DNA of 23,997 bases from Verrucomicrobiia bacterium (GTDB taxonomy: Bacteria; Verrucomicrobiota; Verrucomicrobiia; Verrucomicrobiales; Akkermansiaceae): contig CANHKJ010000012.1 of the NCBI GenBank assembly GCA_947460915.1, positions 1-23,997 on the forward strand, given 5' to 3'. Under the pieces are notes generated by a model, which saw nothing but the letters and a program-made list of their open reading frames with translations, was not told the DNA's origin and searched no databases. Positions 1 to 7,461 of the stretch are shown piece after piece. The position numbers were made by a program, and so were the translations under genes. How positions within the stretch are numbered: the stretch's first letter is position 1; every line of letters begins with the position of its first letter.

Positions 1-1385
1 TAGATCGGCTCGCGGGCATCGGTATCCTTGACCTCGATCTGGCCGAGTTCGTTTTTGACTTGGACGACGGGGCCGCGATTGATGAAATAGCCGGTCATTT
101 TGCGGACTTCATCGAGGGAGCCACCGCCATTGCCGCGGAGGTCGATGATGAGGCCGTCGATTTTTTCCTCCATGAGTGAGACGAGGAGTTTTTTGACATC
201 GTTAGCGCAGCTGGCCTCGCCGTTGTCGAAGTCCATGTAGAAGGAAGGCAGGGTGATCCAGCCGAGGCGGCGGGTCTTGCCCTTGGAGTCCTTGCGCTCG
301 ATGATCTCGGCGCTGGCTTGCTCGTCCTTCATTTCCACTTTGCCACGGGTGATGGTGATGAATTTGCTCTCGCCGGGGGTGGCTCCTGCGGGCTCGACCT
401 TGATGCGGACCTCGGTGTTTTCCTTGCCACGGATCAGATCGACGACTTTATCGAGCTTCATGAACATGATATCGACCATATCGCCGGTGTTCAGGGTATC
501 GACGCCGACGATGCGGTCATTGAGCTTGAGTTCGCCGTGCTTATCAGCAGGGCCGCCGACGACGATGCCCTTGATGATGGTGGCTCCGTCTTCCTCTTCT
601 TGGAGCTGAGCGCCGATGCCGACAAGGGCATTTTTCATGCTGTCCTTGAAGCGCTCGATCTCGCGGTAGCCCATGTACTCGGTGTGCGGGTCGAGTGTTT
701 GCGTGACGGCGGAAAGGAAGAAATTGGCGATGTCTTCTTTATCGACTTCGGTGATGCTGCGTTGGAGGCGATCGTAGCGGAGGCGGACTTTTTCTACGGG
801 TGATTTCTCACCTTTGAGCGGATCGTCTTTCCCCTGCTCCTTGGCGAGGCGGGCGATGTTCTCACGGCGGAGGACCTCGCCGAGCACAGCGTCTTTGACG
901 GTGAGCAGCCATAGGGCTTGGGATTCAGCGAGATCTTTGGGATAAGGGGCATCCTTGCGGGTGCGCTCGATGGTTTCATCTTTGGTGAAATCGAATTCAT
1001 TAGCGGCGAGCGTTTTTTTGATGAATTCCGAGCTCTCGGTCACGCGTTCTTGGAAGACCTTGTAGATGTCTTCCGCGGCGGTGATGCTAGTCTTGCGGAG
1101 GAGCATTTCGTGCAAACTCTCGGAGTATTCTTTGTGAAAGCGATCGACATCGGGTTGGCGGAAATACATGCGCTTGGGGTCGAGATCACGCAGATAGGTA
1201 TCGAGAAATTTTTCGCCGAGTTTGCCATCCCATTTGGCACGGCTGAAGTGGGTGTTTTGCAAGAGGATGGATACTTGCTTACCGACTTCATTGAAATCGG
1301 TGAGTTGCTCTGCCTGCGCGGCACAGCTGGTCACCAGTGCCAGGGTAGCCGAGGCGACGAATTGACGAAGGATACGATTGCTCAT
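1..1385 (-). CDS. prc: Carboxy-terminal (tail-specific) processing protease, Prc/S41 family, 3' part missing
   Basis: Reading leftwards from ATG at 1385 gives an unbroken frame of 461 codons to the window edge. It starts with a signal sequence (MSNRILRQF..., then LVTSC, a possible lipobox, and AQA as an alternative cleavage site). Next come a long helical Prc-type N-terminal region (about 30-245), a PDZ domain (about 250-345, VGIGAQLQEEEDG and GGPADKHGELKLNDRIVGV) and the first part of the S41 fold (from about 380, ending with LIIDLRGNGGGSLDEV near 407-422). Family knowledge: Prc degrades or trims periplasmic proteins from their C-terminus with a Ser-Lys dyad. Those two residues should lie just past the left edge, so catalytic competence cannot be judged here. 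The gene follows the PDZ protein (101-bp gap containing a hairpin) on the same strand, which suggests an envelope role. The family call is firm; the symbol is by analogy with E. coli. Confidence 0.9.
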   Translation of the reverse strand, partial: MSNRILRQFVASATLALVTSCAAQAEQLTDFNEVGKQVSILLQNTHFSRAKWDGKLGEKFLDTYLRDLDPKRMYFRQPDVDRFHKEYSESLHEMLLRKTSITAAEDIYKVFQERVTESSEFIKKTLAANEFDFTKDETIERTRKDAPYPKDLAESQALWLLTVKDAVLGEVLRRENIARLAKEQGKDDPLKGEKSPVEKVRLRYDRLQRSITEVDKEDIANFFLSAVTQTLDPHTEYMGYREIERFKDSMKNALVGIGAQLQEEEDGATIIKGIVVGGPADKHGELKLNDRIVGVDTLNTGDMVDIMFMKLDKVVDLIRGKENTEVRIKVEPAGATPGESKFITITRGKVEMKDEQASAEIIERKDSKGKTRRLGWITLPSFYMDFDNGEASCANDVKKLLVSLMEEKIDGLIIDLRGNGGGSLDEVRKMTGYFINRGPVVQVKNELGQIEVKDTDAREPI

Positions 1386-1452
1386 AATGGGAGATTTTTG
1401 CGTTGAGTAGCTTACGCGGGATATGATGACATCTTTCCACGATTTGTCCACG

Positions 1453-1484
1453 AAACAAAGCTATGCGGCGGGGCTGCTTTGTTT
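1453..1484 (-). terminator. Hairpin after the PDZ gene, possible terminator
   Basis: AAACAAAGC (1453-1461) pairs perfectly with GCTTTGTTT (1476-1484), a 9-bp stem with a GC-rich 14-base loop, starting 2 bases past the stop codon of the PDZ gene. Read on the minus strand, the 3' arm is itself T-rich (TTTGTTT), but no long T-tract follows. It could end the export operon before the protease gene or only reduce read-through. Confidence 0.4.
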
Positions 1485-1486
1485 GA

Positions 1487-2347
1487 TTATTTTGCGGTGG
1501 GAGCCTGTTCTTGCAGCTTGAGCCACTCTTCGAAGTATTCGGGACTATTTTTTTCTTCTGCGACGAGATCGTCGATCATTTTTTTATCAAACTGCATGCC
1601 TTGAACGAGGCCGAGCTGGATACCGCCTTGCGCTCCGTTGAAGTTGAGAATATCGACGGGCAGCCTGTCAAGATTCGCAGGTCTGCGTTTCAGAGTGACG
1701 GGTACTTTGACGATTTCTTTATCGCGCATCAGACCGAAAACGACGTTGACGCCGGCCCCTTTGGCGCGGATTTTGGCGGATAGGCCATGATCGAAATCGG
1801 TGATTTGATCGACCGCATCCCAGCGAAAATCATCGACGGAGACAACGATGTCACCGGGCTTAATGCCTGATTTTTCTGCGGCAGAACTAGGGCTGACAGC
1901 GGTGATCGGGAGGCCGATGAGGGTGGAATTTTCGTCGGGGTACTTGATGCTCATGCCTGTAGGACTGAGAGATACGCCGATGTAACCTGCCCCGGTGGTG
2001 TCGAAGTCAGCAGCGGCGACGATCCTGAGGAGCTTCGCGGAGCGCTCGCGGGCCTCCGGCTGGGGAGCTTCGCGTAGCAGGCGTAGGAGGAGTATTTTTG
2101 CTTGAGCAGGGTTACTTTCCACCCAGGTTTTGAGGAACTGGGAGGCGGCTTCGCGTTGCTCGCGTGATGGGGATTTCCAGGCTTGGACAGCCTCATTGAT
2201 TTTAACCTCGCTAAAGTCCTGCGGCGATGGCGCGGGCGCTTGCGCAGAGGGCTCTGCGGGAATCACCTTGAGCTGAACTTGCGCCTTTGCTTGGGCACAC
2301 AAAAAACCCACTCCGAGAGAAAAAAGGATAAATCCGATTTTTTTCAT
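1487..2347 (-). CDS. Secreted PDZ-domain protein with N-terminal helical region
   Basis: This is a 286-residue protein. Residues 1-22 form a signal peptide (hydrophobic core IGFILFSLGVGFLCAQA, AxA-type site before QVQ). A Pro/Ala linker (about 28-45) and a helical segment (about 46-112, KSPSREQREAASQFLKTWVE) follow. A PDZ domain (about 120-222) starts GYIGVSLSP and contains the typical SSAAEKSGIKPGDIVVSVDD. No protease triad or other catalytic domain is seen, so it is probably a periplasmic adaptor that recognises peptide tails or scaffolds a complex. It starts 27 bp after the SLBB export gene, probably in the same operon, with an S41 protease (which has its own PDZ domain) next. There is no Shine-Dalgarno sequence before ATG at 2347. 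Function beyond peptide binding is unknown. Confidence 0.8.
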   Translation of the reverse strand: MKKIGFILFSLGVGFLCAQAKAQVQLKVIPAEPSAQAPAPSPQDFSEVKINEAVQAWKSPSREQREAASQFLKTWVESNPAQAKILLLRLLREAPQPEARERSAKLLRIVAAADFDTTGAGYIGVSLSPTGMSIKYPDENSTLIGLPITAVSPSSAAEKSGIKPGDIVVSVDDFRWDAVDQITDFDHGLSAKIRAKGAGVNVVFGLMRDKEIVKVPVTLKRRPANLDRLPVDILNFNGAQGGIQLGLVQGMQFDKKMIDDLVAEEKNSPEYFEEWLKLQEQAPTAK

Positions 2348-2374
2348 GAAGTGGGTTAAGGGTGTGAACCGCGA

Positions 2375-2944
2375 TCAGCGGCGGAAGGGAATGATGCCTT
2401 TTTCGGGCACCTCAACAGTATCATCCGGCTGAAGAATGATGTTGCGATCTTGAAGATTGTTCAGGTTGTAAACACGGCTGTTTTTGCCGCGCATGAGCAA
2501 TACTCTTTTCATATCGCCGAATTCATTAGGACCACCGGCAGCAGCAACGGCTTGATACAATGTCATACCTGGAGTGAAGGGCTTAGGACCCGCACCGCGG
2601 ACGAAGCCGCTGATGGTAACTTGATCTTGGCGGATGGCATCAGCACTGGTGGCGCTGATTTGGAATGTCGGCGAGGTGTAAATGCCATTTTCCTTGTAAA
2701 CGCCCTCAAGCTTAGCGGCAGCAGCATTGGTGGACAAACCAGCGATGCTGACTTCACCAATGAGGGGCATACGAACGGTGCCAGAGTCAGAGACGGAGTA
2801 GGCGCCATCGATGCGTCCTTTCTCCTCGATGGGAACGCCTTGCACGCGGATTTCGATGCCACGGCCGTTGACGATTTGAGCCAAAGCTGATGGCGAGAGC
2901 ATGATCAGAGCGATCGACAGTAGCGGAAGTAGATATTTTTTCAT
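2375..2944 (-). CDS. Short Wza-type polysaccharide export protein (Poly_export + SLBB)
   Basis: This is a 189-residue protein with a cleavable signal peptide (1-22, ending SALA-Q). It has a polysaccharide-export domain (about 25-100, YSVSDSGTVRMPLIGEVSIAGL) and one SLBB domain (about 105-185, VTISGFVRGAGPKPFTPGMTL, AAAGGPNEFGDMKRVLLMRG, LQPDDTVEVPEKG). Family knowledge: Wza-type proteins form the periplasmic and outer-membrane channel through which capsule or exopolysaccharide leaves the cell. This one is about half the length of E. coli Wza, has no lipobox cysteine after the signal peptide, and lacks the C-terminal helix that makes Wza's own outer-membrane pore. It may therefore depend on another pore, for example the beta-barrel encoded upstream. 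It follows the Wzc-type gene by 22 bp, the usual partner pairing. Confidence 0.88.
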   Translation of the reverse strand: MKKYLLPLLSIALIMLSPSALAQIVNGRGIEIRVQGVPIEEKGRIDGAYSVSDSGTVRMPLIGEVSIAGLSTNAAAAKLEGVYKENGIYTSPTFQISATSADAIRQDQVTISGFVRGAGPKPFTPGMTLYQAVAAAGGPNEFGDMKRVLLMRGKNSRVYNLNNLQDRNIILQPDDTVEVPEKGIIPFRR

Positions 2945-2966
2945 GATAGCAATGAAGTGTCAGGGG

Positions 2967-5117
2967 TTAATACAAGGTATCGTTTTGATTGGAAGAGGAA
3001 GCAGCCGAAGGCGTGGACGGACGTGATGCCGTGCTCGGCACCGACTGTGGCATCTGGCTTTCGGCAGGTGCGTAGTAGGTATAGTAGCTGGTGTAGTATT
3101 GATATTGGCTATCACTGCGGACGTCCACGTTGTTGAGAACCACACCGATCACGTGACCGCCGACGTTTTCCACGGATTGCTTCACGCGGAGGAGCATGTT
3201 TCGTGGAAGTTTACGGTGTTGCACTACGATCATCGTGAGGTCTACCTCGCTGGCAAGAACCGAGGCATCGCTAACGCCAAGAATCGGAGGCGAGTCGACC
3301 AACACGAGGTCGAAGCGTTGTTTTACATCGGCAATGAGTTCCGACATACGACGGGAGTTAAGAATACCTGCTGCATCCGCAGGAAGAATGCCGGAAGGCA
3401 TGAAGAACAAGTTATCGACCGGCGTTTGCAGGATGACGTCTTCAAGCATCAATTCCGTGGTCAGGTAGTTGGTAAGACCGACCGAGTTATTGATGTCAAA
3501 AAACGTGTGCAAACGAGGGCGACGGAGGTCGGCGTCGATCATCAGCGTAGTGTAGCCACCCTGGGCGCAAATGTAAGCGAGGTTGACCAAAGTAGTGGAC
3601 TTACCTTCACCGGCACCACCGGAAACCACCGTGAGTGCGTTGTCCTCGGGATTTTTGCGATTGAACTCAATGTTGGTGCGCAAAATTCGATAAGCCTCGG
3701 CGTCGGGGCTCATGCCACTTTGCTTGTGCAGAATGCCGACATCTTTGGGAATCACGGCGAGCACGGGCACTTGCAAATAGCGCTCCACGTCTTCAAGAGT
3801 CTTAACGGAGGTGTCGAGGTATTCAAGAAAGAAAGCAATACCGATACCGAACACCAGACCAACAACGGCGCCGAGAATGAGAGCAATGTTTACCTTCGGG
3901 CTGGAAGGAATGCGAGCTACGACGGGTTCTTCGTGGAGTTGAATGATGTTTTGTGGTTGGCGCAAATTGATGCGATCTGTGGTGAGCTTTTGCTTCATCT
4001 CATCGAGCAATTTTTGTTGCGTAATAAACTCGTCATGCACCGTTTGAATCTGAGTCATCAGAATCAGGTTTTCCCGACTGAGTTCCTTGACCTCAACGAG
4101 GCGCTTATTCAGTTCTGTGAGTTCGGCATTTTTCGTTTCGCGCTTCAGCTTCAATGAATCTTTAAACGAAACAACACTAGCTTGAAGTTGCTTAAAGAGA
4201 CTTTCTACCGAGCTTTTCTGCGCTAGCACATTGGGATGGCGAGCTCCAAGGCCTTGCACTTGCATACCGCTCAGCATACGCACTTGTTCTTGGTATTCAG
4301 GAAACAGCATTTTCAAATCTTGTCCTGCAGATTCTAAGTTCGCAGCATAGCGAATCACCTCATCCGCATTGAGTCTGTCAATGCTAACAATCATGCTATC
4401 AAGTTCTGCAAGACCCGACTTTGCCGCTTCGACTTGAGCCTCGACATTTGCCTGCATGCTTTGGTAAGTACTGCCAGTGGTGCCTGTTAGGAAATCTCGC
4501 ACCACCGACGGCGCGCGGCGTTGAAGGTTGTCACGCTGCTTGCGTTTCTCCTCTACGACGTCAGAGTGCTCAAGTACAGCCTGCTCCAATTGTTGCAACG
4601 CGTTCTCGGACAAATCTGTTTCCTCCTGCACCCGCCGTGTTTTGTATGCTTCATACACTTCAACGGCAATATCGCGTGCATCTTCAGCGCCTGGATGAAG
4701 AACAGTGATTTCGATCAGGTCAGTGCCGCGAATGTTTTGTGCTTGCACAATTCCCGTCAAAGTCATCAAAGCTTCTTCTTCCGAGACATTCCAACGATTG
4801 GTGAGACGCAGCTTATCGACCACGCGACGTAGCGTCAGCTGAGAACGAATGATTTCGAATTGCGTAGCGAAGAACTGCGGCGTCATTTGACTCTGTAAAT
4901 TGCTGTTATCACCGAAAACAGTGCCAAAGCGGTTCGAGGGATTGACCTGCACGACGGCACGGCTTTCAAATTTACGCGGCATCACATAAGTAATGACAGC
5001 TGCGGTCATGAAGACGAGCAAAAGAGTCATCAAGATTACGCCATAGCGATTTTTGATCACCTGCCAGTAATCGACAGCATGCAGGGCGGCTTCACTATTG
5101 GAACTTTGTTGTTGCAT
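2967..5117 (-). CDS. Wzc-type polysaccharide copolymerase / bacterial tyrosine autokinase
   Basis: This is a 716-residue inner-membrane protein. Transmembrane helices lie at about 27-46 and 410-431 and enclose a Wzz-type periplasmic region with long coiled coils (about 165-385). It closes with a proline-containing segment (VARIPSSPK) before the second helix. The cytoplasmic BY-kinase domain shows Walker A (GGAGEGKST, 500-508), Walker A' (LMIDADLRRPR, 525-535) and Walker B (LVLVDSPP, 604-611). A tyrosine cluster follows (Y672, 674, 675, 678, 679, 681, 682), then a Ser/Pro-rich tail ending in Y716. Family knowledge: such proteins set polysaccharide chain length and drive export with Wza. Phosphorylation and dephosphorylation of the tyrosine cluster cycles their oligomeric state. 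Length and domain order match the fused (proteobacterial-type) form. A promoter-like sequence precedes it, and the SLBB gene follows by 22 bp. No tyrosine phosphatase gene is in the window. Confidence 0.93.
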   Translation of the reverse strand: MQQQSSNSEAALHAVDYWQVIKNRYGVILMTLLLVFMTAAVITYVMPRKFESRAVVQVNPSNRFGTVFGDNSNLQSQMTPQFFATQFEIIRSQLTLRRVVDKLRLTNRWNVSEEEALMTLTGIVQAQNIRGTDLIEITVLHPGAEDARDIAVEVYEAYKTRRVQEETDLSENALQQLEQAVLEHSDVVEEKRKQRDNLQRRAPSVVRDFLTGTTGSTYQSMQANVEAQVEAAKSGLAELDSMIVSIDRLNADEVIRYAANLESAGQDLKMLFPEYQEQVRMLSGMQVQGLGARHPNVLAQKSSVESLFKQLQASVVSFKDSLKLKRETKNAELTELNKRLVEVKELSRENLILMTQIQTVHDEFITQQKLLDEMKQKLTTDRINLRQPQNIIQLHEEPVVARIPSSPKVNIALILGAVVGLVFGIGIAFFLEYLDTSVKTLEDVERYLQVPVLAVIPKDVGILHKQSGMSPDAEAYRILRTNIEFNRKNPEDNALTVVSGGAGEGKSTTLVNLAYICAQGGYTTLMIDADLRRPRLHTFFDINNSVGLTNYLTTELMLEDVILQTPVDNLFFMPSGILPADAAGILNSRRMSELIADVKQRFDLVLVDSPPILGVSDASVLASEVDLTMIVVQHRKLPRNMLLRVKQSVENVGGHVIGVVLNNVDVRSDSQYQYYTSYYTYYAPAESQMPQSVPSTASRPSTPSAASSSNQNDTLY

Positions 5118-5154
5118 ATAAAAAGGGGTTCAGAAGAACTGGGTAGGAGGGGTG

Positions 5155-5183
5155 ATAATAATTGTTGAACGATCTTTGGTGAA
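5155..5183 (-). promoter_or_regulatory. Likely sigma-70-type promoter for the Wzc/Wza/PDZ genes
   Basis: On the minus strand, TTCACC (5183-5178, 4 of 6 to TTGACA) and TATTAT (5160-5155, 5 of 6 to TATAAT) are separated by exactly 17 bases. The predicted start of transcription is about 30 bases before ATG at 5117. It lies downstream of the terminator of the preceding barrel gene, where a new promoter is expected. This is judged by consensus only. Confidence 0.5.
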
Positions 5184-5204
5184 GTGCTCGTGAAGAACTT
5201 ACCT

Positions 5205-5243
5205 TACAAACAAAACTCCCGCAATGAAAAACATTGCGGGAGT
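5205..5243 (-). terminator. Strong intrinsic terminator after the beta-barrel gene
   Basis: ACTCCCGCAATG (5215-5226) and CATTGCGGGAGT (5232-5243) form a perfect 12-bp stem with a 5-base A loop. On the minus strand the stem is followed by TTTGTTTG. It lies 55 bp past the stop codon of the 410-residue barrel gene and separates it from the Wzc operon. Confidence 0.85.
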
Positions 5244-5298
5244 GTGAAAAATCTGTGACTTGTTAGAAGTTTTTGTTAGATGCTAGTGGGTCAAAAAA

Positions 5299-6531
5299 TT
5301 AGAACGAGTAGCTCACACCAGCACTTAGACGAAGGCGATCGTAGTCGCGAGCTTCGAAGTCAGAACCCGAATTAGTGAAGTTGATGCTGCATTCACCAGT
5401 CAACTGATCGCTGAGTTTTGCACGCAAACCAACATGAAGGTTCACGAGCCCCTCTTCGAGACCGCCAGCAGTAGCTGGAGCAGAAGTAGGGCTGGAAATC
5501 AGGTTGCCAGCGTCGAACCCTGAGCTAACATAATCGATGCCACCGAAACCTGAGAGACGCGGTGTCAAAACATACTCACCAGTCAAACCAACACGCAATA
5601 CTTGCTGATCGCTGAACTCATAAGTTGCAGTGCCCACGGGGCGAATGGTGTCAAGGTCTTCCACGCTGTAGCGCGTGAAACCGCGGATGCTAAAGCTGCT
5701 GTTTACTCTGTTATTGACAGCTAATTCAAAATATGGGTTAGTGCTGCTATCACCATTAGCAACGTCGCGCAGCTGCAGACCAGCACTCAATACAGCGATC
5801 GAGTTTGCGCTGAGACGATGCTCAAGGCCAGCGGTCAAATAATGGTTCTCGGAATCGGACGGATTACCACCTGTCCATTCGGCATAGCGATACTGAGCGG
5901 TCATCGTGGAGCGCGGGCTTACAGCATAACGCATTTGATGATAAATTGCCCACGAATTGCGGTCGCTATTAGGTGCGTCAGATAAGTAACCAGATAGAGC
6001 AAATCCAGTGAAGGAACCTACACGCTCGGTCCAACGATAACCTGCGGAATTGTCCGACGTCCAAAAAGCAGACGGATCGCTACCACGTTGATTAGAAATG
6101 CCATAAGCGTATTCTGGCTCCATTTCGTAGGAGATAAAGTTGCGGCTCGAGAAACGAAGGCGCTCACTCGCACGATGGGTCAGATCCAAGGACATGCGGC
6201 CGTTGGGCGTGGTGTCATCAGCACCACTGAGATCGGATGAAGTGAGGTAATAGTTTACACCAGCACGAGCGAACAAATCAATGGTAGTTTGTGGACTTTT
6301 AGCGCTAAAAGTTGCTCCGACAGTAGGATTCAAACTCCAAGCTTCTTCATTTTTGCCTGGCCCAGCAGTAACACTTGGGTTGATGTTGTCGTCAAAGACG
6401 GTGCTAGCACCAACGGTCCAGCGGATCGGCGAGCTCTCGAAAGTTTCGTCACCTACATAGTAGAGACCTTGAGCACAAGCAACGCCGAAGGAAGCCACCG
6501 CCGAAAATGTAAATGCTGTTTTGTATTTCAT
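5299..6531 (-). CDS. Outer-membrane beta-barrel protein (putative porin, BBP2-like)
   Basis: This is a 410-residue protein. Residues 1-20 form a signal peptide (MKYKTAFTFSAVASFGVACA-Q). The rest is alternating polar and aromatic beta strands (for example TIDLFARAGVNYY, RSTMTAQYRYAEW, QVLRVGLTGEYVLTPRLSGF). The final strand ends RLSAGVSYSF, with the C-terminal Phe that BamA recognises in outer-membrane barrels. Length and strand pattern fit the beta-barrel porin 2 (BBP2) group often found beside exopolysaccharide genes. Here it lies just upstream of Wzc and Wza homologues, so it may be the outer-membrane exit for the polysaccharide; this is inference. It has its own terminator, and a 14-bp tandem duplication sits in its leader. 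Fold confidence is high, substrate unknown. Confidence 0.8.
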   Translation of the reverse strand: MKYKTAFTFSAVASFGVACAQGLYYVGDETFESSPIRWTVGASTVFDDNINPSVTAGPGKNEEAWSLNPTVGATFSAKSPQTTIDLFARAGVNYYLTSSDLSGADDTTPNGRMSLDLTHRASERLRFSSRNFISYEMEPEYAYGISNQRGSDPSAFWTSDNSAGYRWTERVGSFTGFALSGYLSDAPNSDRNSWAIYHQMRYAVSPRSTMTAQYRYAEWTGGNPSDSENHYLTAGLEHRLSANSIAVLSAGLQLRDVANGDSSTNPYFELAVNNRVNSSFSIRGFTRYSVEDLDTIRPVGTATYEFSDQQVLRVGLTGEYVLTPRLSGFGGIDYVSSGFDAGNLISSPTSAPATAGGLEEGLVNLHVGLRAKLSDQLTGECSINFTNSGSDFEARDYDRLRLSAGVSYSF

Positions 6532-6554
6532 AGTTTGAATGATGTGAGTTAGTT

Positions 6555-6582
6555 TGGAGGGATTAATGTGGAGGGATTAATG
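6555..6582. repeat. Perfect 14-bp tandem duplication in the leader of the barrel gene
   Basis: TGGAGGGATTAATG occurs at 6555-6568 and again, head to tail and without mismatch, at 6569-6582. It sits in the 55-bp gap between the stop of the small secreted protein gene (6587) and the ATG of the barrel gene (6531). Two identical copies point to a recent slippage event or a doubled regulator site. Confidence 0.85.
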
Positions 6583-6586
6583 AAAA

Positions 6587-7156
6587 TCATTTAGGCCTAT
6601 TATTATTGGTAGCAGGATTGGGATTGACAACCGGTGGCTGGTTTTGGTTGAAAAATCCACCAGTGGAAGATGAACTACCTGGAGGCGTGCTTGGATCAAC
6701 TTGAGAATTGCCGCCAGAACCGGAATTACTGCTAGAACCGGAATTACTACTAGAACCGGGAAAGTCGAGAGGACTACTTGAAGGGTTCAGCGCTGCACGA
6801 ACAGAATTGACTTCATTGGCCGCCTCTGGACGCACAGCAACAGCAAAGCTAGCAGCGGTATCAAGTTGCTCAGGGGCGGCCTTGCCCACAGCGGCAACAA
6901 TCCGGGAAGCACCCAAGTCAGATGAATTCGCGGCAACAATCGCAGCCTGCGTGATCTCGCCTGCAAACTGTGGAGATGAGGCAGCGGCAAGAGCTGCGAT
7001 CTCAGCCGCGGCAGCAGGATCTTTTTTAATCTCAGCTGCCACCCAAGCAGCTGCCTGCTTAGCATTTTTGAATTTCGGAGCGACGGAAGGCGCCGCACTC
7101 AAAAGCGATGCGCTCAGAACAAGGATGAGCATCGAAAATTTCAGTATTGTCTTCAT
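6587..7156 (-). CDS. Small secreted Ala/Ser-rich protein, paralogue of 7561-8100
   Basis: This is a 189-residue protein with no domain I recognise. A signal peptide (1-22) precedes an Ala-rich helical region (about 28-122) of roughly 17-residue units of the type P-x-x-A-x-x-I-x-x-A-A. Then come the motif PLDFP (about 128-132), a low-complexity linker with the sixfold unit SSSNSG, and the C-terminal motif QPPVVNPNPATNNNRP. The same layout, including PLDFP and the end motif (QPPVVIANPATNNDRP), occurs in the protein at 7561-8100, so the two are paralogues and the tail is under constraint. It lies 55 bp upstream of the outer-membrane barrel gene and 80 bp downstream of a tRNA gene. An extracellular or periplasmic role, perhaps at the cell surface, is inferred from the signal peptide and neighbours only. 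Confidence 0.75.
   Translation of the reverse strand: MKTILKFSMLILVLSASLLSAAPSVAPKFKNAKQAAAWVAAEIKKDPAAAAEIAALAAASSPQFAGEITQAAIVAANSSDLGASRIVAAVGKAAPEQLDTAASFAVAVRPEAANEVNSVRAALNPSSSPLDFPGSSSNSGSSSNSGSGGNSQVDPSTPPGSSSSTGGFFNQNQPPVVNPNPATNNNRPK
6717..6760. repeat. 18-bp in-frame tandem repeat coding for SSSNSG units
   Basis: GAACCGGAATTACTGCTA (6717-6734) is followed by GAACCGGAATTACTACTA (6735-6752; one mismatch) and a partial third unit GAACCGGG (6753-6760). The period is 18 bp, so changes in copy number keep the reading frame and only lengthen or shorten the Ser/Asn/Gly linker of the secreted protein. Confidence 0.8.
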
Positions 7157-7235
7157 GTTTTTGCGAGGTGTAATGTTTTTGGTTATTCAGATTGCTCTGA
7201 AATCAGAGGACGTTTTATTTGTTTTCTGAGGAAAG

Positions 7236-7309
7236 TGGAGCGGGCGGCGGGAATCGAACCCGCATGTCTAACTTGGAAGGATAGCGCTTTACCACTAAGC
7301 TACGCCCGC
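7236..7309 (-). tRNA. tRNA-Gly (anticodon TCC), CCA encoded
   Basis: The minus strand folds as a complete cloverleaf. The acceptor stem GCGGGCG/CGCCCGC is perfect. The D arm is GCTT-AGTGGTA-AAGC, the anticodon loop is CTTCCAA with anticodon TCC, the variable loop is 4 bases, and the T arm is GCGGG-TTCGATT-CCCGC. Discriminator T is at 7239 and CCA is encoded at 7238-7236. The anticodon stem CTATC/GTTAG has one T-T mismatch (positions 30-40), tolerable but slightly unusual. It reads GGA and probably other Gly codons. It lies between the two paralogous secreted-protein genes. Confidence 0.95.
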
Positions 7310-7321
7310 GCTGACGAGGTA

Positions 7322-7350
7322 GGAATACGCAAATTCCTAACCAATGGCAA
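7322..7350 (-). promoter_or_regulatory. Possible promoter of tRNA-Gly
   Basis: On the minus strand, TTGCCA (7350-7345, 5 of 6 to the -35 consensus) is followed after 17 bases by TATTCC (7327-7322, a poor -10), 12 bases before the tRNA 5' end. A perfect 6-bp inverted repeat, AGGAAT-N6-ATTCCT (7321-7338), covers the -10, which could be a regulator site or chance. Confidence 0.35.
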
Positions 7351-7461
7351 GTTTTTTTTGTGGTATTTGGAAAAAAATCCATCATTCGTGAGTGATTTTC
7401 TTTTAATTGCATTTTTCCTGCGAAATACCAACAACTTCTTGAGTAATTCATTTTCCCGTAG

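Noticed and set aside
318..1406. Long plus-strand frames opposite the S41 protease
   Set aside because: They mirror the protease codons; the minus strand encodes recognisable PDZ and S41 sequence.
3099..4157. Open frame of 352 codons on the plus strand opposite the Wzc-type gene
   Set aside because: The opposite strand carries a clear full-length protein with conserved motifs; the plus-strand translation has no signal, domain or compositional sense and is an antisense shadow.
7193..7206. CTCTGAAATCAGAG hairpin as a terminator for the tRNA
   Set aside because: The T-rich stretch is on the wrong side for minus-strand transcription, and the stem is only 5-6 bp.
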